NCBI RefSeq assembly: GCF_029392895.1
Contig: NZ_CP114200.1
Location: 7,446,501 to 7,510,500, forward strand
Reading direction: 5' to 3'
DNA: 64,000 nucleotides
Source of the DNA: Streptomyces sp. 71268
Lineage (GTDB): Bacteria; Actinomycetota; Actinomycetes; Streptomycetales; Streptomycetaceae
A program made the position numbers and the translations under genes. Below the pieces are notes generated by a model. That model was not told where the DNA came from and searched no databases. It was given only the letters and a program-made list of their open reading frames with translations. Positions 44,408 through 54,214 of the stretch are shown in pieces. Numbering within the stretch: the first letter of the stretch is position 1; every line of letters begins with the position of its first letter.

Positions 44408-45949
44408 GTGTCACTCGACTCCGTCACCCAGTCCGTGGACGATGCCGTCAGCGGTTTCTTCGAGCCCATAGCCGAGTGGCTGGGGGAGGTGGTCTTCTAC
44501 ACCGTCCCCGTCGGCGGCACCGACCTGCCTCTCATCGTCGCCTGGCTCGTCGTCGCCGGTTTGATATTCACCGGCTGGTTCGGACTCGTCCAAGTCCGCA
44601 AGTTCAAGCTCGCCGTCGACATCGTGCGGGGCAAGTACGACGAGAAGGGGTCGGCCGGCGAGGTCAACCACTTCCAGGCGCTGACCGCCGCGGTGTCCGG
44701 CACGGTCGGCCTCGGCAACATCGCGGGCGTGGCCGTCGCCGTCTCCATCGGCGGGCCCGGCGCCACCTTCTGGATGATCCTGTGCGGCCTGCTCGGCATG
44801 GCCACCAAGTTCGTCGAGGTCACCCTCGGCGTGAAGTACCGCGAGGTGCACGCCGACGGCACCGTCTCCGGCGGCCCGATGCACTACCTCCCCAAGGGGC
44901 TCGCCGAGCGCTTCGGCAAGAACGGCAAGACGCTCGGCAAGGTCCTCGCGGTCCTCGCCTCCTTCATGATCCTGTTCTTCGGCCTCTTCGGCGGGAACCT
45001 CTTCCAAGTCAACCAGTCCTACGCGCAGTTGGTCTCGGTCGCCGGCGGCGAGGACGGCGCGCTCGGATCCTCCGGTGGCGCCCTGTTCTTCGGAGTCCTG
45101 GTCGCCACGCTCGTCGGCATCGTGCTCCTCGGCGGCATCCGCTCCATCGCCAACGTCACCAGCAGACTCGTGCCGGCCATGGCGGGCGTCTACATCCTCG
45201 CGTGCCTGGTCGTGATCCTGGTCAACGTCACCGCCGTCCCGGACGCCGTCGTCACCATCATCGAGGGCGCGTTCGCCCCCGAAGGCGTGGCCGGTGGTGT
45301 GCTCGGCGCGCTGATCATCGGCTTCAAGCGGGCCGCCTTCTCCAACGAGGCCGGCCTCGGCTCCGCCCCGATCGCCCACTCCGCGGTCAAGACCAAGCAC
45401 CCCGCGAGCGAGGGCCTGGTCGCGCTGCTGGAGCCCTTCATCGACACCGTCGTCGTCTGCACGATGACCGCCCTGACCATCGTCATCGCCAACCCCGACA
45501 GCTGGGGCGAGGCCCGCGCGGGCGAGGACATCGGCGGCGTCACGATCACCTCCGACGCCTTCGAGACGGTCCTGCCCTGGTTCCCACACGTCCTCACCGT
45601 GGCGGTGCTGCTGTTCGCCTTGTCCACCGTGCTGACCTGGGGTTACTACGGCCTCAAGGCGTGGACGCACCTCTTCGGCCGCAGCCGGACCAGCGAGATG
45701 GCCTACAAGATCCTCTACGCCGTCTTCACCGTCGCGGGCTCACTGCTGACGCTGCAGACCCTGATCGACCTGGCCGACGCGATCCTGTTCTCGCTCGCGG
45801 TCATCAACATCATCGGCCTCTACCTCCTCGCCCCCACCGTCAAGCGCGAACTCAACAGCTTCCTGGAGTACGTCCGCGCCCGGAATGCGGGCCAGGCCAC
45901 CGAGACCGGGGACGACGAAAGCCAGGAGTCGGCGAAGACCACCGTCTGA
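44408..45949 (+). CDS. Alanine/glycine:cation symporter (AGCS family)
   Basis: The 513-residue membrane protein has about eleven helices and the AGCS signatures: ALTAAVSGTVGLGNIAGVAV (helix 2-3 region), GPGATFWMILCGLLGMATKF, and GFKRAAFSNEAGLGSAPIAH with the conserved Asn-Glu. It takes up alanine or glycine with Na+ or H+. GTG 44408 has GAGGT upstream. The C-terminus is cytoplasmic and charged. A strong palindromic terminator follows. Confidence 0.95.
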   Translation: MSLDSVTQSVDDAVSGFFEPIAEWLGEVVFYTVPVGGTDLPLIVAWLVVAGLIFTGWFGLVQVRKFKLAVDIVRGKYDEKGSAGEVNHFQALTAAVSGTVGLGNIAGVAVAVSIGGPGATFWMILCGLLGMATKFVEVTLGVKYREVHADGTVSGGPMHYLPKGLAERFGKNGKTLGKVLAVLASFMILFFGLFGGNLFQVNQSYAQLVSVAGGEDGALGSSGGALFFGVLVATLVGIVLLGGIRSIANVTSRLVPAMAGVYILACLVVILVNVTAVPDAVVTIIEGAFAPEGVAGGVLGALIIGFKRAAFSNEAGLGSAPIAHSAVKTKHPASEGLVALLEPFIDTVVVCTMTALTIVIANPDSWGEARAGEDIGGVTITSDAFETVLPWFPHVLTVAVLLFALSTVLTWGYYGLKAWTHLFGRSRTSEMAYKILYAVFTVAGSLLTLQTLIDLADAILFSLAVINIIGLYLLAPTVKRELNSFLEYVRARNAGQATETGDDESQESAKTTV

Positions 45950-45973
45950 CCGCGTCACGCGGACCGGCTCCTG

Positions 45974-46018
45974 AACGGGCCCGTACTCACCTCGCGCCTT
46001 GGTGAGTACGGGCCCGTT
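45974..46018. terminator. Strong bidirectional terminator after the symporter gene
   Basis: An 18-base perfect inverted repeat (45974-45991 with 46001-46018) around a nine-base loop lies 24 bases after the stop. It also shields the symporter from the decayed integrase region. Confidence 0.85.
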
Positions 46019-46099
46019 CGCCATCCCACCCACGCTCGACCGGGGCCCAGCCCAGGGCAGCGTGTTCACCGTCGCGCCGTAAGGGCCCGGGGCGCGGGC

Positions 46100-46490
46100 C
46101 CAGCACTCGGTCAGGCCGTGCTGGGCCGCCTTCGCGGCGGGCTCCCACCCCGACGCCCGCCTGTTCACCGGCCCGCGGGGCGGACGCATCTCCACCGCTG
46201 TCCTGCGCGACGCGACACACTGGGACTACGTCGTCACGAGACTCCGCTACGAGCATCCGCGCCGCCACGACCTCCGCCACACCGGACTGACCTGGCTTGC
46301 CGACGCCGGAGTCCAACTGCACGTCCTCCGTAGGATCGCCGGCCACGGATAACCGACCACCACCCAGCGCTACCCGCACCCGGACGTACACAAGATCACG
46401 ACCGCCGGGGCAGCGCTCTCCGCACACCTCAATGTGCTCCGCGCACCACGCCCGCTGACAAGCCCGACCATCAGGGCTCGCTGGCCTCGG
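46100..46490 (+). pseudogene. C-terminal part of a tyrosine integrase with a nonsense codon, next to tRNA-Pro
   Basis: One frame reads HPDARLFTGPRGGRISTAVL, HPRRHDLRHTGLTWLADAGV and LHVLRRIAGHG, and continues after a TAA stop (46350-46352) with TTTQRYPHPDVHKITTAGAA and LSAHLNVLRAP. The HxLRH box, the GH pair and the nucleophilic Tyr (QRY) are those of integrases of actinomycete integrative elements (AICE type). A stop replaces the codon after GHG (normally Ser or Leu), and the N-terminal half is missing, so it is inactive. The 3' end points at the 3' end of tRNA-Pro at 46586, the usual position of an element integrated there. Confidence 0.85.
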
Positions 46491-46528
46491 TCAAGGACGT
46501 CGGCCACCAACCGGTCGCCAGAAATGAT

Positions 46529-46567
46529 CAAGGGCCGGTTTCGGATTCCCTCCGAAACCAGCCCTTG
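46529..46567 (-). terminator. Terminator of tRNA-Pro copy 1
   Basis: A 17-base stem with one mismatch (46529-46545 with 46551-46567) around a five-base loop follows the tRNA on the minus strand. The same hairpin follows tRNA-Pro copy 2. Confidence 0.75.
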
Positions 46568-46585
46568 TCTGCGACTCTTACGAGT

Positions 46586-46658
<73 letters not shown>

Positions 46659-46841
46659 ATGCGTCCCACGTCGGCCGCGCCCTCGCGCTGCCGTCGTCGT
46701 TGCAGGTCAAGAGCGTACAGCATCGTCGCCGTCGATGCAGTCAGGGTGGTGCCGCCGCCCCGGCGACCAGCGGGGGAGGGGGTGTTGGCACGACGAAGGG
46801 CCCTGCTGCCAGCGGCGGGTGGGCGACTACGCTCGCACGCC

Positions 46842-47351
46842 ATGACGTCGAAGCACGACCGACTGACGATCGGCGAACTCGCGGCCCGCAGCGGGCTGGC
46901 CACCTCCGCGCTGCGCTACTACGAGGAGCTCGGGCTGATCCACTCCGAGCGCACCGTCGGCGGCCAGCGCCGCTTCGCCCGTGCCACGCTCCGTCGCGTG
47001 GCCTTCATACGCGCCGCCCAACAGGTGGGCCTCTCGCTGGAGGAAGCGGGTGCCGCGCTGGCCCGGCTACCCGAGGACCGCGCCCCCAGCGCCACCCAGT
47101 GGAACTCGGTGGCGCGGGTCTGGAGTCGGCGCATCGACGCGCAGATCGCCGACCTGGAGCGGCTCAAGCTGCGCCTGTCGGGGTGCATCGGCTGTGGTTG
47201 CCTGTCGCTGCGCAAGTGCGCCCTCTACAACCCGCGCGACGCCGCGGCCGATCAGGGCGCGGGTGCCCGATACCTGCTCGGTGACGAGCCCGCGCGGGCG
47301 AAGGGCGCGACGGCGGCCCGGGCCCCGGGTGACGCCCGGGCCGACCTGTAG
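46842..47351 (+). CDS. soxR: Redox-sensing MerR-family regulator SoxR
   Basis: The 169-residue protein has a MerR helix-turn-helix at the N-terminus (LTIGELAARSGLATSALRYY and GGQRRFARATLRRVAFI), a dimer coiled coil (RRIDAQIADLERLKLRL), and the SoxR iron-sulfur motif CIGCGCLSLRKC (CX2CXCX5C) that binds a [2Fe-2S] cluster. In Streptomyces, SoxR responds to redox-active compounds and activates a few genes encoding oxidoreductases and transporters. TACGCT (46828-46833) lies eight bases before the ATG and no Shine-Dalgarno sequence is visible, so a leaderless transcript is likely. No SoxR-type target operator was found in the window. Confidence 0.96.
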   Translation: MTSKHDRLTIGELAARSGLATSALRYYEELGLIHSERTVGGQRRFARATLRRVAFIRAAQQVGLSLEEAGAALARLPEDRAPSATQWNSVARVWSRRIDAQIADLERLKLRLSGCIGCGCLSLRKCALYNPRDAAADQGAGARYLLGDEPARAKGATAARAPGDARADL

Positions 47352-47474
47352 CCGACGAGGCTGGCCGACCGATGAGCCCTCCCCATAGCCCGCGGCGGTG
47401 GGCGCGCGGTCCGAACCCCTGACCGCGGCGCCGTGAGCCGCGTCACACACCCCGTACGGGAAGTGCTCGGACCC

Positions 47475-47768
47475 TCAGATCTGGCCGGGCTTGAAGACGT
47501 CCTGCTCGATGAGGAGCTTGTCGATCCGCGCCTTGTCGACCCGGTTGGTCACCTCTTCCACCTCCTGGCGGTCCCGAATGCACTTGGCCAGCGTGAACGT
47601 CGAGGTGACCACGAAGACCAGGCCGAGCCCGAGGAACCCGCGCTCCCACGCCCCGACGGACAGCTTGGTGATCCCGAAGGCGACGGCGGCGAGCGACAGG
47701 GCGAACGAGAGCGCGGCCTGCACGAAGAACGCCGTGGTCGTGGGCCGCTGGATGGAAGGTGTCGTCAT
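47475..47768 (-). CDS. YiaA/YiaB-type two-helix membrane protein
   Basis: The 97-residue protein has two membrane helices (FFVQAALSFALSLAAVAFGI and GFLGLGLVFVVTSTFTLAK) with KLSVGAWERGF between them, which is the core of the yiaA/B domain. The C-terminal part (about 65-97) is charged (RDRQEVEEVTNRVDKARIDK). The function is unknown in any organism. It starts at ATG 47768; the ribosome site is not clear. It lies between soxR and the second tRNA-Pro. Confidence 0.88.
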   Translation of the reverse strand: MTTPSIQRPTTTAFFVQAALSFALSLAAVAFGITKLSVGAWERGFLGLGLVFVVTSTFTLAKCIRDRQEVEEVTNRVDKARIDKLLIEQDVFKPGQI

Positions 47769-47962
47769 GCACGTAGCGTCGCCGCGCGGTGACCCCCGCA
47801 CATGAGTACCCCTACTCAACCCACCCTGAGTGTCGCCCGAGGCCCGTCGCCGTCGCCCGACAGGAAGATCAACGGACGGGAACGCGGGCACGACCACCCG
47901 GTGCGGTGCGGTATTGTTCTCGTACGCGCTCGGCCGGGGCCCAGCCCCAGACGAGAGAGCAT

Positions 47963-48035
<73 letters not shown>

Positions 48036-48054
48036 ACTCGTAAGAGTCGCAGAT

Positions 48055-48090
48055 AAGGGCTGGTTTTGGAGAAATCCGAAACCGGCCCTT
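48055..48090 (+). terminator. Terminator of tRNA-Pro copy 2
   Basis: A 16-base stem (48055-48070 with 48075-48090) with the loop GAAA follows the tRNA; it is a near copy of the hairpin at 46529-46567 and is followed by a T-rich stretch. Confidence 0.8.
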
Positions 48091-48111
48091 GATTGTTTTG
48101 GGGACGGTGAA

Positions 48112-48160
48112 GTGCGCGGAGAGCGCTGCCCCCGACGGCCGTGATCTTGTGTGTGTCTGC
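48112..48160 (-). pseudogene. Short remnant of a tyrosine integrase C-terminus
   Basis: Read on the minus strand, the sequence gives DTHKITAVGGSALRA, which matches DVHKITTAGAALSAH in the integrase relic at 46100-46490, that is, the helix after the catalytic Tyr. Only about 16 codons remain. It lies downstream of tRNA-Pro copy 2 in the same relative position as the other relic does to copy 1. The adjacent stretch to 48502 is lower in GC and holds no gene. Confidence 0.6.
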
Positions 48161-48502
48161 TAATGAATGAGATTCTTGCGCAAGTGTGGCTATTCCCTGG
48201 AAAGTGCGGAAAGCCAGGCGGAAAGCTAGAATAACCCAAATGCGGGCAATTGGAATAAAGGGCGCATGTGTCGAATTTTGAATTGAAATTCGCGGCACGC
48301 GTTGTTAGTCGCTTAGGTTCGTGACTGTGCTTGGTGGTGGACGTTGGCGGCGTAATCGTCACCGAGAACGCCGTTTTAGCTGACCGGCGTTTCCGAGCTA
48401 TTTTGCTGCTGCGCCGGGCGGCAGTAGAAGGGGGAGGGTCGCGGCTGTGAGCTGGGCGGGCAGGCCGTCGCGGTGGCCACCCGTCCCTTGTCGGGTTCGG
48501 CG

Positions 48503-50578
48503 TTACGCGTCGCCCTCGGGGCGGATCTCCGGTGTCACGGCGTGCGCGTCCGCCGGTTCCGCGTTCGCGGGGTCTTCGACGGCGAGGTGCGCGCGCAGTG
48601 GCGCCAGGTCGGTGATGTGGGTCTGCCGGACCACCAGGTATACCTCGCCGTCGCGTGGCGGCCGGGTCCAGGAGCGGCTGACGAGCATGGGCAGCCGCCC
48701 GTACCGGATGGCGTGCTGGGGGAGGGTGACGCCGAACTCATCGGCCAGCGCGGCCAGCAGGGTCCGTTCGCCCGTGGCCGGGTCGGTCGGCCTGGTCGGG
48801 TCGCCGAAGAACCGGGCCGGGTTCAGCGCCGGGGGTATTTCACCGCTCGTGTGGACCTCGCCGGCCAGGTAGGTGAACGCGTACTGCTCGACGCCGTCCG
48901 TCGCGACCGACACGTGGCAGAACGCCTCTTCGCTGCGCTGTGTGCGCAGCCCGCTCCACACCACCACTGCCCGGGTGCCCGCACTGGCGGCTGCTGCCGG
49001 GGAGACGAAGCGGGGTCGGTGGAACCCGGCGGGATCGCTGTCGAAGGCGAAGCTCCAGCCGGACCCGGCCCGGCCGACCGCCATGAGCGCCCGGTCCGCG
49101 AAGGACGAGAACTCCTGGAGGTTGTGCCGGGCGTTCCGGTAAGCCTCCTTCCGATTCATGGGCACGGAGAGCCGGCCCCCGCGAACCCCGCCCCCGGAGG
49201 CCCGGCTGTCCCCGCCGGCCCCGGCGTCCTGCGTGGCCCCGTCGGCGAGCCGTCCGGGCATCTCGTCCGGTGTCACCCCCTCCACCAGGACGAACCGGTA
49301 GGACGCCGGCTCCTCGCGCGGTTCGCAGCCCGCCAACCAGTCCAGGCCCTCGTGGTCGAGCCCGGCTGTCGGCGGCGGGGCGACGCCCACCTGCCCGCCC
49401 CGCGGCGTGGCCAGCAACTCGCGGCCCCGCTCCTCCGTCCACAGCGGCCCGAGCAGCGGATCGGCCACCCACCCCAGCGGAACGATGTGGTCTGGCCCCA
49501 GCGGCTGCCACTGCGGCAACGCTGCCCGCAGCGTCCGCCAGGCGCCGTCGGTGTCCGCCTGGCGAGCGAGCGCCCGCGCCCGCTCGACCGCGACCCCGAA
49601 CGGCCCGGCGGCGGTGTAGCGGTACGTCAGGTTCCGCACCTGTTCCAAGGTGGCGTACGCCAGGGACACCAGGTCCTCGTCCGCGCCGCGCAGCGAGAAC
49701 CTGAGGGTGGAGTCGTCCCGGTAGGAGTGCTCCGCGTGGTCGGCGACCAGGGGTGGCAGCACCTCGGACGCGTACCGCGCATCGGCAGCCAGTTCGTCGA
49801 AGGACACCCGGTAAGTCTCCCCGAGTAGCCGGCGGATCTGGTCGCCGAGCCCGGCGGCCCGTGGCCTGCCGTACTCCTTCGCCTCGTCCAGCATTTCCAG
49901 GGCCTGCCGCCAGTCGCCGCGCAGGGCCGCGAGCCGGGCTGCCGCCACCTGGTCGTCCAACCGGCGCGTCGTGTCGTTGGCGAACTCCGGGGCCGCCTCG
50001 TCGCCATCCCCTGACCGCAGGGAGTGGAACTCGCGGTACATGTCCTGCATGAAGTCCCAGAAGTTGCCGTGTGGTTGGGGCGGGTCACCCCTCCAGCTCG
50101 CCCAGGTGTACACGGTCCACTCACCGTCCTCGTCCACCTCTTCGGGGTCCATGAGGACGTAGACAACGTCGGATTCGACGTCGAGCTGGAGCCCGCGATG
50201 CCAGATGTCCACCTCGTACCGCTGGTCGTGGTCGGCGTCCTCGTCCAGTCCCTCCGCGAAGATCTCGGCGAGCTCCGACTCGTTCTCGTGCCAGTGTGCG
50301 TCTACGGTCCCGGCCAGCAGCCAGACGAATCCGCCCGCGTGCCGCCACCCGTCGGTGACCTTCAGGAATTCCCGGTAGGACGGCGGGAGCCGGCGACCGA
50401 GGCGCTGTTCAAGGGCGACGATCTGTTCCTCGGTCGCGGGCGGTAACCCCAGCCAGCGGGCCCGGCGGGCGGCGAGGTCGTCCGCGTTCCGCACATCGTC
50501 GTCCGTGAGGGAGTCCGCCCACTCTTCGCTCCACCGCAGGAGGAAGGGGCGCCAGTCGAAGTTCGTGGTCTCTGTCAT
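48503..50578 (-). CDS. Large SUKH (SMI1/KNR4)-domain protein
   Basis: The 691-residue cytoplasmic protein has an N-terminal SMI1/KNR4 fold (about residues 40-200): EEQIVALEQRLGRRLPPSYR, FLKVTDGWRHAGG, and YVLMDPEEVDEDGEWTVYTW. SUKH domains often act as immunity proteins against polymorphic nuclease toxins. The middle part (about 230-370) has helical repeats (LRGDWRQALEMLDEAKEYG) and the C-terminal part (about 440-690) a further beta-rich region (RFVSPAAAASAGTRAVVVWS) I cannot assign. At this length it is larger than simple immunity proteins of about 150 residues, so it may be a multi-domain immunity or sensor protein. It starts at ATG 50578 without a good ribosome site. No toxin gene is visible nearby. 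Confidence 0.85.
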   Translation of the reverse strand: MTETTNFDWRPFLLRWSEEWADSLTDDDVRNADDLAARRARWLGLPPATEEQIVALEQRLGRRLPPSYREFLKVTDGWRHAGGFVWLLAGTVDAHWHENESELAEIFAEGLDEDADHDQRYEVDIWHRGLQLDVESDVVYVLMDPEEVDEDGEWTVYTWASWRGDPPQPHGNFWDFMQDMYREFHSLRSGDGDEAAPEFANDTTRRLDDQVAAARLAALRGDWRQALEMLDEAKEYGRPRAAGLGDQIRRLLGETYRVSFDELAADARYASEVLPPLVADHAEHSYRDDSTLRFSLRGADEDLVSLAYATLEQVRNLTYRYTAAGPFGVAVERARALARQADTDGAWRTLRAALPQWQPLGPDHIVPLGWVADPLLGPLWTEERGRELLATPRGGQVGVAPPPTAGLDHEGLDWLAGCEPREEPASYRFVLVEGVTPDEMPGRLADGATQDAGAGGDSRASGGGVRGGRLSVPMNRKEAYRNARHNLQEFSSFADRALMAVGRAGSGWSFAFDSDPAGFHRPRFVSPAAAASAGTRAVVVWSGLRTQRSEEAFCHVSVATDGVEQYAFTYLAGEVHTSGEIPPALNPARFFGDPTRPTDPATGERTLLAALADEFGVTLPQHAIRYGRLPMLVSRSWTRPPRDGEVYLVVRQTHITDLAPLRAHLAVEDPANAEPADAHAVTPEIRPEGDA

Positions 50579-50742
50579 GGGGCCGATGCTGCCACCCACC
50601 ACTGACAGTCGCCGTCCGTCCACCGAGCGCGCTCCTTTGGAGTCGGGGACCTTCCGGCGGCCAGCGTGCCCCGTTCCCAGCGGGAGCGCCCGGGCCGGCC
50701 GGAGCCGGCCCGGGCGTACAACCAACGCACGTGCCCACGGAC

Positions 50743-53700
50743 CTACTTCACGAGCCGGTAGGCCCGGTGGATGGTCTGCTTCAGGGTGTTGCCAGCCGCG
50801 TCCGTGAGCGTCGCGCGCAGGGACACCGTGCCCGCCTTCGCCGGGTGGCGCAGGTCGAGGCGCTTGCCGTCGACCGCCTTCGTCGGGTGCCAGGTCCGGC
50901 CGTCGTCGTAGGAGACGGAGAAGGCCAGCTTGCGGGCGGTGCGCGCGGTGGCCGCGCCCTCGACCGTGAACGGGACGGAGAAGCGCGTACCCGCCTTGGC
51001 CGTGCTCTGCGTGGACAGCCGGGGCGTGAAGCGGACCACCGACAGTGGCAGCCGCTGCCCGGCACCGGTGACGTGCGCGGAGGTGAAGGCCCACTCGGTG
51101 GTGACCCGGGTGGAGACCGACGAGAGGGCGGTGGGGCGGGAGACGTCCGTCGTCAGGCGGTACGTGCGCTTGGCGGCGGGGAGTTCGTGCGAGATGCCGG
51201 TCAGGTCCGTGTTCGTGGCGAAGATCTTCTTGCCGCCCGCGTACAGGGTGCTCCTGGCCTTGCTGTAACGGGAGTCGCCCACGTGCCCGGCGCCGTCGGA
51301 GAAGAGCGGAAGGTAGGCCGTGAAGGTGTCACCGACGCGGACCGCGCCCGGACGGTCCTCGCCATCGGTCAGCGGGCCCGTGAGATGCGGTCCGAAGACA
51401 CCGGTGTTGAAGCGCTCGGTGTACTGCTTGCCCGCGCTGTACGCCCGGGGGTTCGCGGTCCACTGGCCGGCGTCGTCCTCGGGTTCGCCGCCCGCGTCCG
51501 TGCCACTCGTCTGCCCCACGGCGTACCGCCACCGCACGCCCGGCAGAACGTAGTCGGTGAGGGTGGCGGGCAGGGAGAACTCGGTCGGGTTGAGGTCGGC
51601 CCAGAAGCCGCTCCCCGGCGCGAGGGGCGCGGCGACGAGCGACCCCTTCTTGTCCTTGGCGGGCTCTCCGACGGGGATGGTGACCTTGGCGAACTGCGAG
51701 CGCTTCAGGTTCGCGGTGAAGCCGGCCAGGTCGCCGGTACGGTTCATCGCCGGCCGGTAGCTCGTACTCCCGTGTGTCCAGGTGCCGTTGTACTGTGCGA
51801 ACGCCTCGCGGGCGGGCAGTCGGGCGCCCAACTGCCCGACGCGCAGCTTGTCGAAGCCGCTCATCTCGTACGTGGTGACGCTCTGTTGCCGGTTGATGTC
51901 GAAACCGTAGTTGAGGGTGGCGTCGGTGGGCTTGGCCCTGGCGTCCGGCACGGTGATCCGGACCGGTTCGGCCTGGCGGGCGTCCATGACGAGGGTGGTG
52001 TCACGGGTGAGCGAGAACTTGGGGTTGAGGAGGAGGGCCAGGCCCCCGGCGTCCGGGGTGGCGCCCGTGTCGATGCGGCCTTCGAGGCTGTAGCGGCCCC
52101 TGGGCAGCCGCACGGTGAACTCGCCGTCCGTGTCGTCCGAGTAGTCGTTCCGGATGGCGTTGTCCAGCCCCTGCACCCCCGTCTGGGAGCGCCCGGCGGG
52201 CTTCCCCCTGAGGTCGAGATGCCTGACGGTCAGGTCGTACGACTCGACTTCGCGCTGTAGGCCGACACCGGTCCGTGCGGTGACGCCGGCGCCGTCCGTC
52301 GCGGTGACCGAGCCGCCGAAGCGGCCGTCGGCCGTGCCGGCGCTGCTGTCAGCGGTGACCTGGGCGGTCGCGGTGCCGCCCGCCGGGACGGTGAGCCGCT
52401 TCGGCGAGACCTCGAACATGCCCTCGGCGGCGGGCTTTCCGTCCTCGCCGTACACCTCGGTGGTGAGGTCGAGGGTGAGGGGGCGGTCGCCGTCGTTGCG
52501 GTAGGTGACGGTCTTGGTGACCGGTCTGTCGTCGGTGTGCGGCCACTGCTGGGTGGGGAAGGCGAGGGTGGCCGGGCTGGTGGTGAGACGCTGGACGATG
52601 GCGTGGGCGATGTCCGTACGGCCCGTGCCCTGCGCGAACGCCGATACACCGGGGGTGGGCTTGGCGGACGCGGTGAGCGCGGCCTTGAGGCGCTCGCCGG
52701 TCCAGTCGGGGTGACGCTGGGCGAGGATCGCGGCGGCACCCGCGACGTGCGGGGTGGCCATCGACGTACCGCTCATCGAGACGTAGCCGTCGGCGGCTGG
52801 TTCGCCCTCCGTGCCCTCGGCGGCCTTCGCGGCGACGATGTCGACGCCGGGGGCGGTGAGGTCGGGCTTGAGGGAACCGTCCGCCGTCGGGCCGCGGCTG
52901 GAGAAGCGGGCCATCGTGTCGGCGCGGTCGACCGCGCTGACGGTGAGCGCGGCGGCGGCGCTGCCCGGCGAACCGACGGTGCCGGCGGCGGGGCCCTCGT
53001 TGCCCGCGGCGACCACGAAGAGGGCGCCGGAGGTGGCGGACAGGTCGTTCACGGCCTGTTCGAGGAGGTCGTCACCGGGGGTGTCGGGGCCGCCCAGGCT
53101 GAGGTTGATCACCTTGGCGCCCTGGGCGACAGCCCACTGCGCACCGGCGATGATCCCGGACTCCTCGCCGTAACCACTGTCGTCGAGCACCTTGCCGCTG
53201 AGCAGCCGGGCGCCCGGCGCGACCCCCTTGTACGTGCCCCCGGAGCGCGCGCCGGACCCCGCGACCGTGGACGCCACATGCGTGCCGTGACCCACCCGGT
53301 CGACCGTGTCCGTCGCCTCGGAGAAGTTCTTCGCCGCGTCGATACGGCCCTTCAGATCCGGGTGCGTGCCGTCAACTCCGGTGTCCAGCACGGCGACCGT
53401 GACGCCCGTGCCGTCGTACCCCGCCGCCCATGCCCGGGGGGCGCCGATCTGCGCGGTGCTCCGGTCGAGGGCCGCCTCGACCTTCCCGTCGAGCCAGATC
53501 CTCTCGACCCGGCCGGCGGCGGCCGACCTCTCCCGCGCCGTGCCCCCACTGCCGGTGAGCGTCTGCCACAGGTGGGCGCCCTCGGACTTGCGGGCCTTCA
53601 GCGCGTCCCCGTTGACGCTGGGCAGGTCCCGGCTGACCCGGGCACCGGCGGCGGACAGCGTGCTCGGCGCCAGGGTGCGGCCCTTGGCGTACGTCACGAC

Positions 53701-54102
53701 CAGGGGCAGGTCGGGGCGGGCCGCGTCGTCGTAACCCCACTTGACCAGCTGCGTCACGTCGAACAGCCGCCGGTCGGCGGTGCCGTTCGCGAGGAGCCGC
53801 TCGGCGTCACGCGGAACGACGTAGGTGCGGTCGGCGCTCCGCGCTATGCGGAAGGCGGTGCCTTCCCGACCCTTGCCGGGCCGCACACCGGTGACCTGTC
53901 CGGTGGCGTCCAGCGTGACCCGGTCACCGGTGACGAGGGTGACTGTCCTGGCCTTGTCGAGGGCGCGGGCCGTGCCCGCCGTACCGCTGTCGAGCTGTGA
54001 GGCCCCGGATTCCGGGGTACCGAGCAGGGTCGCGGCGAGGGCGGCGGTGACGAGCACGGCGAGAGCGGAATCCCCGCTCGCTCGCCTCTTACGGTGCTTC
54101 AC
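50743..54102 (-). CDS. Large secreted subtilisin-family (S8) protease
   Basis: The 1119-residue pre-pro-protein has a signal peptide (DSALAVLVTAALAATLLGTP), a long propeptide region (about 50-215) and an S8 domain with VAVLDTGVDGTHPDLKG (Asp), VGHGTHVASTVAGSG (His), AAGNEGPA (oxyanion Asn) and MSGTSMATPHVAGAAAI (Ser). Long beta-rich C-terminal regions (about 520-1119) with FN3-like and DUF-type sandwich repeats follow (FPTQQWPHTDDRPVTKTVTY, LKRSQFAKVTIPVGEPAKDK), as in Streptomyces mycelial and peptidase S8/S53 proteins. GTG 54102 sits before the signal peptide with GAAAGG upstream. The mature enzyme probably degrades proteins outside the cell. Next to it lies the ABC exporter operon on the same strand, 112 bases upstream. 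Confidence 0.93.
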   Translation of the reverse strand: MKHRKRRASGDSALAVLVTAALAATLLGTPESGASQLDSGTAGTARALDKARTVTLVTGDRVTLDATGQVTGVRPGKGREGTAFRIARSADRTYVVPRDAERLLANGTADRRLFDVTQLVKWGYDDAARPDLPLVVTYAKGRTLAPSTLSAAGARVSRDLPSVNGDALKARKSEGAHLWQTLTGSGGTARERSAAAGRVERIWLDGKVEAALDRSTAQIGAPRAWAAGYDGTGVTVAVLDTGVDGTHPDLKGRIDAAKNFSEATDTVDRVGHGTHVASTVAGSGARSGGTYKGVAPGARLLSGKVLDDSGYGEESGIIAGAQWAVAQGAKVINLSLGGPDTPGDDLLEQAVNDLSATSGALFVVAAGNEGPAAGTVGSPGSAAAALTVSAVDRADTMARFSSRGPTADGSLKPDLTAPGVDIVAAKAAEGTEGEPAADGYVSMSGTSMATPHVAGAAAILAQRHPDWTGERLKAALTASAKPTPGVSAFAQGTGRTDIAHAIVQRLTTSPATLAFPTQQWPHTDDRPVTKTVTYRNDGDRPLTLDLTTEVYGEDGKPAAEGMFEVSPKRLTVPAGGTATAQVTADSSAGTADGRFGGSVTATDGAGVTARTGVGLQREVESYDLTVRHLDLRGKPAGRSQTGVQGLDNAIRNDYSDDTDGEFTVRLPRGRYSLEGRIDTGATPDAGGLALLLNPKFSLTRDTTLVMDARQAEPVRITVPDARAKPTDATLNYGFDINRQQSVTTYEMSGFDKLRVGQLGARLPAREAFAQYNGTWTHGSTSYRPAMNRTGDLAGFTANLKRSQFAKVTIPVGEPAKDKKGSLVAAPLAPGSGFWADLNPTEFSLPATLTDYVLPGVRWRYAVGQTSGTDAGGEPEDDAGQWTANPRAYSAGKQYTERFNTGVFGPHLTGPLTDGEDRPGAVRVGDTFTAYLPLFSDGAGHVGDSRYSKARSTLYAGGKKIFATNTDLTGISHELPAAKRTYRLTTDVSRPTALSSVSTRVTTEWAFTSAHVTGAGQRLPLSVVRFTPRLSTQSTAKAGTRFSVPFTVEGAATARTARKLAFSVSYDDGRTWHPTKAVDGKRLDLRHPAKAGTVSLRATLTDAAGNTLKQTIHRAYRLVK

Positions 54103-54214
54103 GGCATGCCTTTCTCTCTGGGCCTCCGGGCATGGCGGAGCAGCCCGACGGACGGGACGAGGAAACAGAGGGGAACGTGGCGCCCCTTCTTCAAGGGGCG
54201 CGGGGCGTACGAAC

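Noticed and set aside
50743..51094. Extension of the SUKH gene upstream to 51094
   Set aside because: The in-frame extension overlaps the C-terminus of the large subtilase in another frame; ATG 50578 starts the SUKH sequence.
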